The notes under the pieces are model-generated. The model saw nothing but the letters and a program-made list of their open reading frames with translations. It had not been told where the DNA came from and ran no database searches. Shown here piece after piece: positions 1-5,753 of a stretch of 5,753 bases of DNA (the first letter of the stretch is position 1; the number at the start of each line of letters is the position of its first letter). The position numbers and the translations under genes were made by a program. The stretch covers positions 1 through 5,753 of the forward strand of contig CAMWTD010000146.1 in NCBI GenBank assembly GCA_947177085.1, read 5' to 3'. This stretch comes from an uncultured Desulfovibrio sp. GTDB taxonomy: Bacteria; Desulfobacterota; Desulfovibrionia; Desulfovibrionales; Desulfovibrionaceae.

Positions 1-1047
1 CTTGCGGCCCGGCAGGTCCTCGGCGAGCGCCGAGACGGCGATATGGAAGATGGCGGTGGCCGTGGAGAGCGAGGCCGACACGATGGCCAGCACAAAAAGC
101 TGCAGCCCCGCGTTGGGAAGCAGCATCCGCACCAGCATGGGCATCACTTCATCCGGCGAGCTCACTTCGGGCAGGATAAGCCGCGAAAGGGAGGCGGCAA
201 AATACGCGCCGCCCACGAGAAGGGTCAGCACCAGCATGGCCAGCGGGGTGATGCGGTCCACCTGCCTCGGGGAGGCGAGGGCGAAGTGCCGCTGGATCAT
301 CTGCGGCTGCGCCCATACGGCCACGGAAGTGACAATGACGAGCGAAATGATGAACCAGCCCTGCTCCCCGGCGGAGAGGGCCGCGAAACCATTGTTGACC
401 GAGGGTGTGGGGGGAAGTTCCGCCAGTTTCTCGATGCCCGCGGCGGGGCCGCCCACCTGCACGAAGACCGCGCCGACGAGCATACAGATGCCCACCAGCA
501 TCACAAAGCCCTGCATGGCCTCGGTATAAAGCACCCCGCGCAGGCCGCCCACAAAGACCGCGAAGCCCACGAGCAGCGCCACGGCCCAGATGAGTATCCA
601 CACGGGCACGGGCACGATCTGCGCGAGCAGGAGCGCCGCGCCCTTGATGACCGCCGAGGCGTATACGCCGAGGAACACGGCGAAGAGCACGGCCAGCGCC
701 TTGCCGAGCGCCCGGCTCTCATGGCCCTTGGCGATAAGCTGGGTGGGCGTGCGCGCGCCGAGCGCCCGCTGGCAGACGCGCGTGGGCCACGCCATGAAGC
801 GGTAGACCATCCAGGTGCCCAGCCACACATTGCCCGCGGCCACGAGCAGCATTTGCAGCCCATAGGCATAGGCCAGGCCGCCGAAGCCCACCAGGGCCAC
901 GGCGGAAATATAGGTCGCCACATAGGCGAAGGCCTGGATGCCGAAACCCACCCGCCCGGCGGTGAGGGCGTCGTGCCCGCGCCCCTTGCGCGCGAGCCAC
1001 ACAAAGACCGCGATATATGCCGCCCAGATGCAGATATTGAAGAACAT
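1..1047 (-). CDS. Sodium:solute symporter (SSS family), C-terminus outside window
   Basis: This is the first 349 codons of a cytoplasmic-membrane transporter that couples solute uptake to a sodium (or proton) gradient; no stop is reached before position 1. Hydrophobic segments occur near residues 4-20, 36-70, 117-145, 148-166, 177-198, 230-246, 267-287 and 313-340. Family features are the glycine-rich first core helix (VGFGGLAYAYG, 53-63), GGLRGVLYTEAMQG at 167-180, WAQPQMIQRHFA at 245-256, and SASLSTATAIF at 324-334. In PutP-like symporters the Ser-Thr of that last motif contributes to the second sodium site; it corresponds to S328-T329 here. Family members usually have about 450-550 residues, so roughly 100-200 residues are missing. 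The ATG at 1047 is favoured because it overlaps the TGA of the preceding 43-residue membrane protein (TGATG), which implies translational coupling. The family is secure. The substrate cannot be inferred; carboxylates, amino acids and vitamins are all possible. Confidence 0.9.
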   Translation of the reverse strand, partial: MFFNICIWAAYIAVFVWLARKGRGHDALTAGRVGFGIQAFAYVATYISAVALVGFGGLAYAYGLQMLLVAAGNVWLGTWMVYRFMAWPTRVCQRALGARTPTQLIAKGHESRALGKALAVLFAVFLGVYASAVIKGAALLLAQIVPVPVWILIWAVALLVGFAVFVGGLRGVLYTEAMQGFVMLVGICMLVGAVFVQVGGPAAGIEKLAELPPTPSVNNGFAALSAGEQGWFIISLVIVTSVAVWAQPQMIQRHFALASPRQVDRITPLAMLVLTLLVGGAYFAASLSRLILPEVSSPDEVMPMLVRMLLPNAGLQLFVLAIVSASLSTATAIFHIAVSALAEDLPGRK

Positions 1048-1178
1048 CAGCGGCCGCCCCGGTGTTTGCGGGCCACGGCCGCGAGATTCCAGATTGCCAG
1101 CACCAGCGCCCCCGCCAGGGAGAGCACGGCGAGCTTGACTGCCATGTCGGTGAGCATGAGCGCCTTGAAAAATTCCAT
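1047..1178 (-). CDS. 43-residue single-span membrane protein, candidate symporter accessory subunit
   Basis: A very short gene encodes 43 residues: an N-terminal MEFFKALMLTDMAVK, one hydrophobic helix at about residues 14-36 (LAVLSLAGALVLAIWNLAAV), and a basic tail ARKHRGGR. The positive-inside rule would put the C-terminus in the cytoplasm. Support that it is a real gene: a good AGGAG ribosome-binding site five bases before the ATG, ordinary G+C-rich codon use, and a TGA that shares one base with the symporter ATG. Many secondary transporters, including some SSS and NSS members, are preceded by tiny membrane proteins needed for or modulating transport. By analogy this is probably a partner of the following symporter, but I do not recognise the exact family and the function is inferred from context. 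Confidence 0.8.
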   Translation of the reverse strand: MEFFKALMLTDMAVKLAVLSLAGALVLAIWNLAAVARKHRGGR

Positions 1179-1183
1179 GCTGT

Positions 1184-1188
1184 CTCCT
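1184..1188 (-). promoter_or_regulatory. Ribosome-binding site of the 43-residue membrane protein
   Basis: AGGAG on the minus strand lies five bases before the ATG at 1178. It is the strongest Shine-Dalgarno match in the downstream half of the window. It supports both the reality and the start of the tiny gene, and through the TGATG overlap it probably also drives translation of the symporter. Confidence 0.75.
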
Positions 1189-1238
1189 GAAAAGGGGATT
1201 TTGGGGGCCTCGCTCCGGGGGCGTGGCTCAGGCGCGCG

Positions 1239-1862
1239 TTATTTCACGGGGGTGTCGCCCCGGGCCGGGGCGGCATCGGTGCGGCTCCTGATGGAGCGGG
1301 AAACAAAGGCCAGCGTCTCCTCATAGAGCCCTTCGGGCGCATAGGGCGTGAGCACCCGGGTGCGGTTGGCCCCGACCAGGAGAGAAATGACCACCTGCGC
1401 CGTGCCGTCGGCATCCAGCGTGACAAGGCTGCCGTCCTCCACGCCGCGGACAAGCAGGGCGGCCAGCAATTCATGGATGCGGGCGAAGCGCGAATCCATG
1501 AGGTCGCGGTCCGTCTTGGTCTTCATGTCGCTGTAGGGGGAGCAGCGCACGAGCACGAGCCAGTTGGAGTGCGGGTCGATGGAAAAATCGAGGTAGGCGC
1601 GGCAAAAGCGCATCACCGCGTCATAGCCCGTGGGCGCGCCCGCCACCGCCGCCTTGAGGTGCGCGAGGAACTGCTCCAGCACGTCGAGGCCCGAGGCGAG
1701 GAAGAGCTTTTCCTTGTTGCCGTAGTGGTGCGTGAGGAGGCCCAGGGCCACGCCGGCGCGGTCGGAAATCTTCTTGAAGGTGGTCTCCGCATAGCCGTAT
1801 TCGCCGAAGAGCTCCTTGGCGGCCTGGAGGAGGGCGGCTTTCTTGCTCGGGTTCCTGTTCAT
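1239..1862 (-). CDS. TetR/AcrR family transcriptional regulator
   Basis: A 207-residue protein of typical TetR length. The N-terminal DNA-binding domain spans about residues 7-53: AALLQAAKELFGEYGYAETT forms the first helix and turn, KISDRAGVALGLLTHHYGNK (31-50) the helix-turn-helix with its recognition helix, and EKLF the usual start of helix 4. Residues from about 57 to 195 form the helical ligand-binding and dimerisation part; they vary across the family and do not reveal the effector. The last dozen residues look disordered. The ATG lies 15 bases after the protease stop, with a weak GAGG six bases ahead of it. The 60-base gap downstream leads to the tiny membrane protein and symporter, so local control of that transporter pair is a reasonable guess. 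TetR repressors often regulate neighbours and themselves, but I saw no convincing palindromic operator in either flank. The family is secure; the target and ligand are unknown. Confidence 0.92.
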   Translation of the reverse strand: MNRNPSKKAALLQAAKELFGEYGYAETTFKKISDRAGVALGLLTHHYGNKEKLFLASGLDVLEQFLAHLKAAVAGAPTGYDAVMRFCRAYLDFSIDPHSNWLVLVRCSPYSDMKTKTDRDLMDSRFARIHELLAALLVRGVEDGSLVTLDADGTAQVVISLLVGANRTRVLTPYAPEGLYEETLAFVSRSIRSRTDAAPARGDTPVK

Positions 1863-1877
1863 GCCGGGCCTCGGGGC

Positions 1878-4310
1878 TCAGTTGCCGCGCGTGCGCCGAA
1901 AGGCGGTCTGGGCGTAACAGCCAAGGCGTTCGAGACGCCGGTCCACAAGGTCATAGAGGCTTCCGGGCGTGAAGCGGCCATTGGCGCGGCGTCGCCCCGC
2001 GGGCAGGCCGCTCAGGAGCATGAGGGCCTCCTCCATGCGGCGCACGGGATAAATGGCGAAGCGCCCGGCCTCCACGGCTTCGAGCACTTCAGGCGAGAGC
2101 ATGAGGTGGTCCACATTGTCGTATGGGATGATGACGCCCTGCGTGCCCGTGAGCCCGCGCCTGCCGCAGACCTTGAAAAAGCCTTCCACCTTGCGCGTGG
2201 CCCCGCCCACGGCCATGATCTGCCCGGAATGGCTCACAGCGCCGGTAAAGGCGAGGTCCAGCCGCATGGGCGTCTCGGCCAGCGCGGAGAGCAGGGCCGC
2301 GAGCTCCGCGCCGGACGCGGAATCCCCCTCGATGCCCGCGTAGCTCTGCTCGAAATAGAGCGAGGCCGAGAGCATGAGGGGCTTGGTGCGGGCGAAAAGG
2401 TCCGTCAGGTAGCTTTTCAGGATCATCATGGCCTTGGTGTGGATGGGGCCGCCGAGGTCGGCCTCGCGCTCAAGGTCGATGATGCCGTCCTGCCCCACGC
2501 CCACGGTGCAGGAAATGCGGTGCGGCAGGCCAAACTCGTAGTTGCCGTGCCAGGTGACGGAAAGGCCGTTCACCTGCCCGACCGCCGAGCCCGAGGTCTG
2601 CACCTTGATGATTTCGCGGTCGTACTCCTCCATGAAGACTTCTTCATCGAGGTTGGCGCGGTAGGTGCGCGCCGCGTAGGCGTCCTCAAGCGTGGCGGCG
2701 TCCACGCGCGGCTCCCCGCGCAGTTGCGCGAGGGCGGCGGCCTCGATCATGAGCTCCCGCAGAAGGGGAAAGCGCAACGAGAGGCGGCGCTGGTCCTCGC
2801 AAAGGTGCGAGCCCAGGTCCACCAGCCACGCCAGGGCGTCGCGCTCGAAGGGCGCAAGCTCCGCCTCGGCCGCGATGCGCGCGATATGCCCGAGATAGGC
2901 GCGCACATTGGGGGCCGTGCGCTCGGCCACATCGGTCATGTGGGCCTTGATGCGGAAGAGCTTGGCAAAGCGCTCGTCCGCCAGGAGCAGGCTTTCATAG
3001 AGCTCCTCCCCGCCGATAAGCACCACCTTGAGGTCAAGTTCGAGCGGCTCAGGCAGGATGCCCTTGGTGCGCATGGCGGTGTCGCCCGGTTCGCCCCCGT
3101 CCTCGATGCGGGCCTGGTTGGCGCGCAGGGCGCGCAGCAGGCCCTCCCACGCGCCGGGATGCTGGAGGATGTCCTCCATGTGCAATACGAGAAAGCCGCC
3201 ATTGGCCTTGTGCAGGCTGCCCGCGCGAATCAGGGTGAAATCGGTGACGAGCGCGCCCATTTCGGACTCGCGCTCCACACAGCCGAGCAGGTTTACCGCC
3301 GTGGGATTGTCCTCCACCACGATGGGCGCCCCCACAAGCCCCCCATTGTCCACCAGAAGGTTGACTTCATAGCGGTAAAAGCAGTCATCGGCCGGGGGCT
3401 GGGCGTGGGAATCGCCGGGGCCGGCGGCATCCCGCGGCAGGAAGGCTTCGAGATTGCGCAGGATGTCCTCCCGGAGGGCGTCGAAATAGGTCTTCAGGGC
3501 CTCGGAGGGGCAGGCCTTGAGCATCCGCTCGCGCGCCGGGGCGAGCTCCGCGTCCAGCACCTGCTTCATGGCCTTGAGCTCCAGCTCGTGCTCGTCGTCG
3601 CGCAGGGATTCCTCGGCCTTGTTCATCTGCCGCAGGAAGGCCGCCATCTTGGCCGCCAGGCTGTCGCCGCGGCGCTTGAGGTCAAGGCGCAGGGCATTGT
3701 CGAGGCGGCCGTATTCCTCCTCGCTCAGGCGCTTGCCCTTGACGAGCGGGAAAAGCGTCAGGCCGCCATTCTCATCCACGTCCAGGTTGAAGCCGCGGTG
3801 GGAGGCCACGTCGTTCATCTTGTGGATGAGCCCGGTGCGCACCTTCTGGAAACGCTCCATGAGGCGGGCCCGCTGGCGCACAAAGGCCTGGGTCTCGAAG
3901 CGCCGCGCGAGCTCGCGGCCGATGGCGTCGATGACATCCTTCATGCAGTCCTTGAACTTTTTCCCCTGGCCGGCGGGCAGCGAGAGCAGAATGGGCCTGT
4001 CGGGATCCGCAAAGTTCTGCACATAGACAAGGTCATGCGGCGTTGCCATGCGCCGGGCACGCGGCCGAAGATAGTTGAGGAGCATATAGCTGCGGCCGAG
4101 GTCCGCTTCGCCGGAAAGGTACACATTGTAACCCGCGGCCCTGATCTCGAGCGCCAAATCCAGCGCCTGTATGGCGCGGGGCTGGAATGGATTGGCGCGG
4201 CCCGCGCCCTCGCGCGGCAGGGGAATGGCCGAGCTGTCGGCCCAGGGGATGCGGGCCGGGTCATAGGTGGCATGGAGGCGGGATGCCGGAAGGGGAGCAA
4301 TGCGTGCCAT
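1878..4310 (-). CDS. Lon-like AAA+ ATP-dependent protease (LonB / AAA_32 type)
   Basis: An 810-residue cytoplasmic protein fusing an AAA+ module to a C-terminal Lon protease domain, of the bacterial Lon-like group (COG1067, AAA_32) rather than classical LonA, whose N-terminal substrate domain is absent. Numbered from the ATG: P-loop region GEADLGRS at 67-74; a charged, helix-rich insertion at about 125-290; the conserved family core from about 312 to 380, including GAPIVVEDNPTAVNLLG and LHKANGGFLVL; FRIKAHM at 452-458; a helical lid to about 560; and the protease domain at about 575-768. The catalytic dyad is Ser666 in EGDSASGAE and Lys707 in VGGATRKVEG, 41 residues apart, close to the 43 in E. 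coli Lon. Walker A has Arg for Lys and the Walker B segment reads LVLHMED, so ATP use may be altered; degenerate forms are known in this group. A TTG at 4319 is an alternative start. No Shine-Dalgarno sequence is visible, so coupling to hemC is likely. Substrates are unknown. Confidence 0.9.
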   Translation of the reverse strand: MARIAPLPASRLHATYDPARIPWADSSAIPLPREGAGRANPFQPRAIQALDLALEIRAAGYNVYLSGEADLGRSYMLLNYLRPRARRMATPHDLVYVQNFADPDRPILLSLPAGQGKKFKDCMKDVIDAIGRELARRFETQAFVRQRARLMERFQKVRTGLIHKMNDVASHRGFNLDVDENGGLTLFPLVKGKRLSEEEYGRLDNALRLDLKRRGDSLAAKMAAFLRQMNKAEESLRDDEHELELKAMKQVLDAELAPARERMLKACPSEALKTYFDALREDILRNLEAFLPRDAAGPGDSHAQPPADDCFYRYEVNLLVDNGGLVGAPIVVEDNPTAVNLLGCVERESEMGALVTDFTLIRAGSLHKANGGFLVLHMEDILQHPGAWEGLLRALRANQARIEDGGEPGDTAMRTKGILPEPLELDLKVVLIGGEELYESLLLADERFAKLFRIKAHMTDVAERTAPNVRAYLGHIARIAAEAELAPFERDALAWLVDLGSHLCEDQRRLSLRFPLLRELMIEAAALAQLRGEPRVDAATLEDAYAARTYRANLDEEVFMEEYDREIIKVQTSGSAVGQVNGLSVTWHGNYEFGLPHRISCTVGVGQDGIIDLEREADLGGPIHTKAMMILKSYLTDLFARTKPLMLSASLYFEQSYAGIEGDSASGAELAALLSALAETPMRLDLAFTGAVSHSGQIMAVGGATRKVEGFFKVCGRRGLTGTQGVIIPYDNVDHLMLSPEVLEAVEAGRFAIYPVRRMEEALMLLSGLPAGRRRANGRFTPGSLYDLVDRRLERLGCYAQTAFRRTRGN

Positions 4311-4319
4311 GCGTGACAA

Positions 4320-5252
4320 TTAATGTTTTGGATAAAGTTTTTCCAGGATGGCGCGCCCGCCGCCGTCGAGCAGTTCCGTGGCAAGAGACTCGCCAATCTG
4401 GCGGGAGTCTATGGCGTCGCCGCGCCTTTCGCCGCGCAGGATGAGGCTGCCGTCCACCTCGGCCACCAGGCCTTCAAGGACGATGTTGTCCTCGTCCACA
4501 AAGCGCGCGTGCCCGGCAATGGGCACCTGGCAGCCCCCGTCCAGCCCGGCGAGGAAGGCGCGCTCCGCATCCACGCAGACGCGGGTGTCGCGGTCCTCAA
4601 GGCTCGCGAGCAGAACGAGCAGGTCATAGTTGTCTTCGCGGCACTCGATGCCCAGGGCCCCCTGGCCCACGGCCGGCATGACGCGCTCCGGGTCCAGCGG
4701 CAGCATGTAGGGCGCGCGCAGCCCGAGGCGCTGGAGCCCCGCTGTGGCGAGGACAATGGCGTCGAAGGCGCCCTCCTCGAGCTTGCGCAGGCGCGTATCC
4801 ACATTGCCGCGCAGGCTCGTGATGCGCAAGTCCGGCCGCAGCGCGAGCAACTGGGCCTGGCGGCGCAGGCTGCTCGTGCCCACGTGCGCCCCCCGGGGCA
4901 GGGCCTCGAGGTTGGGATAGGCGCAGGAAAGCAGGCAATCCGTGGCTGCCTCGCGCGGGGGCACGCAGCCGAGGAGCAGCCCCTCGGGGAGCTCCATGGG
5001 CACGTCCTTGATGCTGTGCACGGCAAGGTCCGCCCGGCCGTCCAGCAAGGCCTCCTCGATTTCCTTGACGAAGAGGCCCTTGCCCCCCACCTTGGCGAGG
5101 GGCACATCCTGGATGACGTCGCCGCGCGTCTTGATGACGTTGAGCGAAATGGAAAGGCCGGGCTCCAGTTCTTCGAGCAGGTGCTTGACGTGGGCGGCCT
5201 GCCAGAGTGCCAGCCGGCTGCCGCGCGTGGCGATGACAAGGTGCTTGCGCAT
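4320..5252 (-). CDS. hemC: Hydroxymethylbilane synthase (porphobilinogen deaminase)
   Basis: This cytosolic enzyme polymerises four porphobilinogen molecules into hydroxymethylbilane, the precursor of uroporphyrinogen III and so of siroheme, heme and corrinoids. The 310-residue product has the usual family length. Visible hallmarks are ATRGSRLALWQ at 8-18, KTRGD at 41-45, GGKGLFVKE at 56-64, the catalytic aspartate Asp83 in HSIKDVP, the substrate- and cofactor-binding arginines in SSLRRQ (127-132) and LRGNVDTRLRK (147-157), VGQGALGIECR at 195-205, and the dipyrromethane-attachment cysteine Cys241 in GGCQVPIAGHA. The ATG at 5252 is chosen because MRKHLVIATRGS matches the normal HemC start; the open frame extends to 5444, but the extra 64 residues overlap fmdB and resemble no HemC. 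A weak AGGG lies eight bases ahead. The TAA is at 4320, immediately before the protease gene. No other heme genes are in the window. Nothing essential is missing. Confidence 0.97.
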   Translation of the reverse strand: MRKHLVIATRGSRLALWQAAHVKHLLEELEPGLSISLNVIKTRGDVIQDVPLAKVGGKGLFVKEIEEALLDGRADLAVHSIKDVPMELPEGLLLGCVPPREAATDCLLSCAYPNLEALPRGAHVGTSSLRRQAQLLALRPDLRITSLRGNVDTRLRKLEEGAFDAIVLATAGLQRLGLRAPYMLPLDPERVMPAVGQGALGIECREDNYDLLVLLASLEDRDTRVCVDAERAFLAGLDGGCQVPIAGHARFVDEDNIVLEGLVAEVDGSLILRGERRGDAIDSRQIGESLATELLDGGGRAILEKLYPKH

Positions 5253-5264
5253 GGGTGTCGCCCT

Positions 5265-5279
5265 GGCGGCCGGGCCGCC
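5265..5279 (-). repeat. G+C-rich inverted repeat just upstream of hemC
   Basis: GGCGGC and GCCGCC form a perfect six-base stem around a three-base loop. On the minus-strand transcript the 3' arm directly abuts the weak AGGG that precedes the hemC start, so folding could limit ribosome access. No run of T follows, so it is not an intrinsic terminator. A second, ten-base palindrome (CCCGGCCGGG, 5293-5302) lies slightly upstream in the same 86-base spacer. Such repeats arise readily by chance at this G+C content, so a regulatory role is only a possibility. Confidence 0.3.
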
Positions 5280-5338
5280 GATGCCGGAAGTGCCCGGCCG
5301 GGTGGTTTGCGGAAAATGTGGCCGGAAAAAGCCGGTCC

Positions 5339-5575
5339 TCAGCGGCCGCAGCTCGCGCAGTTGCCGCCGGAACAGCCCGCGCAGCCGCCTCCGGAAACGG
5401 GCGCGGCCATGTCGCCAAAGTCCATGCCGCCGTCGCTCCTGCAACGGGCGCAGCGGGACATGAGCTTATGGGTCTCCGCGGAGCCGCAATAGGGGCAGGC
5501 CGGCATTTCGTCGCCAAAAACCAGTTCCTCAAAGTCGCGGCCGCATTTTTCGCAGCCATATTCATAGATGGGCAT
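5339..5575 (-). CDS. FmdB-type zinc-ribbon protein
   Basis: A 78-residue protein beginning MPIYEYGCEKCG, the signature opening of the FmdB/CxxC_CxxC_SSSS putative regulatory family. C8/C11 and C27/C30 form the usual four-cysteine zinc ribbon, with DFEEL between them and an ACPYCGS second knuckle. Three further CxxC pairs follow: C42/C45, C65/C68 and C73/C76, the last two in a glycine-rich tail (GGGCAGCSGGNCASCGR). Ten cysteines in 78 residues suggest more than one metal site or a redox role for the tail. The family is named after a protein proposed to regulate formamidase expression in Methylophilus, but most members have no demonstrated function. The start is fixed by the conserved MPIYEY and by AAAGGA six bases before the ATG. 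It follows the gmhA-like gene by two bases, so the two are almost certainly co-transcribed. Confidence 0.92.
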   Translation of the reverse strand: MPIYEYGCEKCGRDFEELVFGDEMPACPYCGSAETHKLMSRCARCRSDGGMDFGDMAAPVSGGGCAGCSGGNCASCGR

Positions 5576-5577
5576 GG

Positions 5578-5753
5578 TCAGTCCTTTGCCTCGCGCCGCG
5601 CCGCAAGCAGGGGCGCGAGCGCGGCGGCGTTTTCAAACAGATAGTGGTCCGTGAGCTGGCAGAAAAGATGTCCCGCCGCGATGTGCAGCTCCTGCACCAG
5701 CGGGGTGGGGGCCCGCGGCGTCTCAAGCAGGATGCGGCAGAGGCCCCGCATAC
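5578..5753 (-). CDS. gmhA: SIS-domain protein, probable phosphoheptose isomerase (C-terminal fragment)
   Basis: Only the last 57 complete codons plus two bases are inside the window, ending in TGA at 5578. The fragment reads LCRILLETPRAPTPLVQELH, then IAAGHLFCQLTDHYLFENA and a short Ala/Arg tail. This matches the C-terminal pattern of GmhA/DiaA SIS-domain proteins, in which a stretch like PSxxTPRIQExH is followed by a helix containing GH(I/L)LCxLVE. In E. coli GmhA a metal-binding Gln and His are eight residues apart (Q172, H180). Here the Gln of VQELH and the His of AAGHL have the same spacing, which favours sedoheptulose-7-phosphate isomerase over a non-enzymatic SIS protein. GmhA makes the heptose precursor of the lipopolysaccharide inner core. 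An ATG at 5751 is in frame but is surely internal. The call rests on a short fragment, so DiaA or another SIS protein remains possible. Confidence 0.68.
   Translation of the reverse strand, partial: MRGLCRILLETPRAPTPLVQELHIAAGHLFCQLTDHYLFENAAALAPLLAARREAKD
5582..5587 (-). promoter_or_regulatory. Ribosome-binding site of the fmdB-type gene
   Basis: AAAGGA on the minus strand sits six bases before the fmdB ATG at 5575 and lies within the last codons of the preceding gmhA-like gene. It confirms the fmdB start and the tight operon arrangement of the pair. Confidence 0.7.

Noticed and set aside
501..1004. Minus-strand open frame of 167 codons in another frame of the symporter gene
   Set aside because: Its Trp/Ser/Pro/Arg-rich translation is a frame-shifted copy of the symporter, which in its own frame shows transmembrane helices and SSS motifs.
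1179..1238. TetR operator palindrome in the gap before the tiny membrane protein
   Set aside because: I searched the 60 bases for an inverted repeat of operator size and found only short G+C-rich matches such as GCGCGC, below what chance would give.
43..1326. Plus-strand open frame of 427 codons opposite the symporter, the tiny gene and the end of the TetR gene
   Set aside because: It is His/Arg/Gly-rich without any domain and spans three better-supported genes on the other strand.
1473..4316. Plus-strand open frame of 947 codons opposite the Lon-like protease gene
   Set aside because: It is almost exactly antisense to a well-supported protease gene. The translation is rich in His, Gly, Ala and Leu with no recognisable domain, as expected when the complement of a G+C-rich gene lacks stops.
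4316..4345. A+T-rich patch at the end of hemC resembling a promoter for the protease gene
   Set aside because: The bases encode the conserved-looking HemC C-terminus (EKLYPKH), the -10/-35 matches are poor with a short spacer, and a chance A+T patch explains it.
5315..5338. Possible intrinsic terminator after fmdB (CCGG, T-rich loop, CCGG)
   Set aside because: The stem is only four bases, the T run is in the loop rather than after the stem, and CCGG is self-complementary and common at this base composition.
5253..5444. A 64-residue N-terminal extension of HemC
   Set aside because: The open frame continues upstream, but the added residues overlap fmdB and are composed of Arg/Gly/Pro-rich filler. 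HemC proteins normally begin close to the ATRGSRLALWQ motif.
4323..5492. Plus-strand open frame of 389 codons opposite hemC
   Set aside because: It lies opposite hemC, which has every diagnostic residue, and crosses into fmdB. The translation has no family signature.
1..5753. CRISPR arrays, tRNA or rRNA genes, insertion sequences, attachment sites
   Set aside because: No regularly spaced repeats, cloverleaf-like segments, transposase-like translations or flanking direct repeats were seen; genes fill nearly the whole window.

Overview
The window is G+C-rich, densely coded, and every gene I can support lies on the minus strand. Read in transcription order (high to low coordinates), the layout is: the C-terminal end of a SIS-domain protein resembling phosphoheptose isomerase (gmhA-like); a small FmdB-type zinc-ribbon protein; hemC (hydroxymethylbilane synthase); a Lon-like AAA+ protease of the LonB / AAA_32 type; a TetR/AcrR regulator; a 43-residue single-span membrane protein; and the first 349 codons of a sodium:solute symporter that runs off the window at position 1. 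The likely source is a high-G+C member of the Deltaproteobacteria/Desulfobacterota, perhaps the Desulfovibrionaceae. That rests on the general look of HemC, the glycine/cysteine-rich FmdB tail and the gene mix, and is an inference rather than a proven placement.

The upstream block (5753 to 4320) is housekeeping in character. The gmhA-like end and fmdB are 2 bases apart, and the fmdB ribosome-binding site lies inside the end of the gmhA-like gene. An 86-base spacer with two G+C-rich inverted repeats separates fmdB from hemC. HemC makes the linear tetrapyrrole used for siroheme, heme and corrinoids, and all its diagnostic residues are present.

The central block is the Lon-like protease (4310 to 1878). 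It starts within 10 bases of the hemC stop with no visible Shine-Dalgarno sequence, so translational coupling to hemC is plausible. It keeps the Lon Ser-Lys catalytic pair, but both Walker motifs are degenerate.

The downstream block is a TetR gene 15 bases after the protease, a 60-base gap, then a tiny membrane protein whose TGA overlaps the ATG of the symporter. The tiny gene has a clear ribosome-binding site, and the pair looks like a transporter with a small accessory subunit, possibly controlled by the adjacent TetR protein. The symporter substrate cannot be read from the sequence. The spacing would allow one long transcript, but no convincing promoter or intrinsic terminator was seen. 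Long plus-strand open frames opposite these genes, including one of 947 codons, are compositional shadows. I did not find a clear new biological system; the transporter cassette is the part most worth following up.
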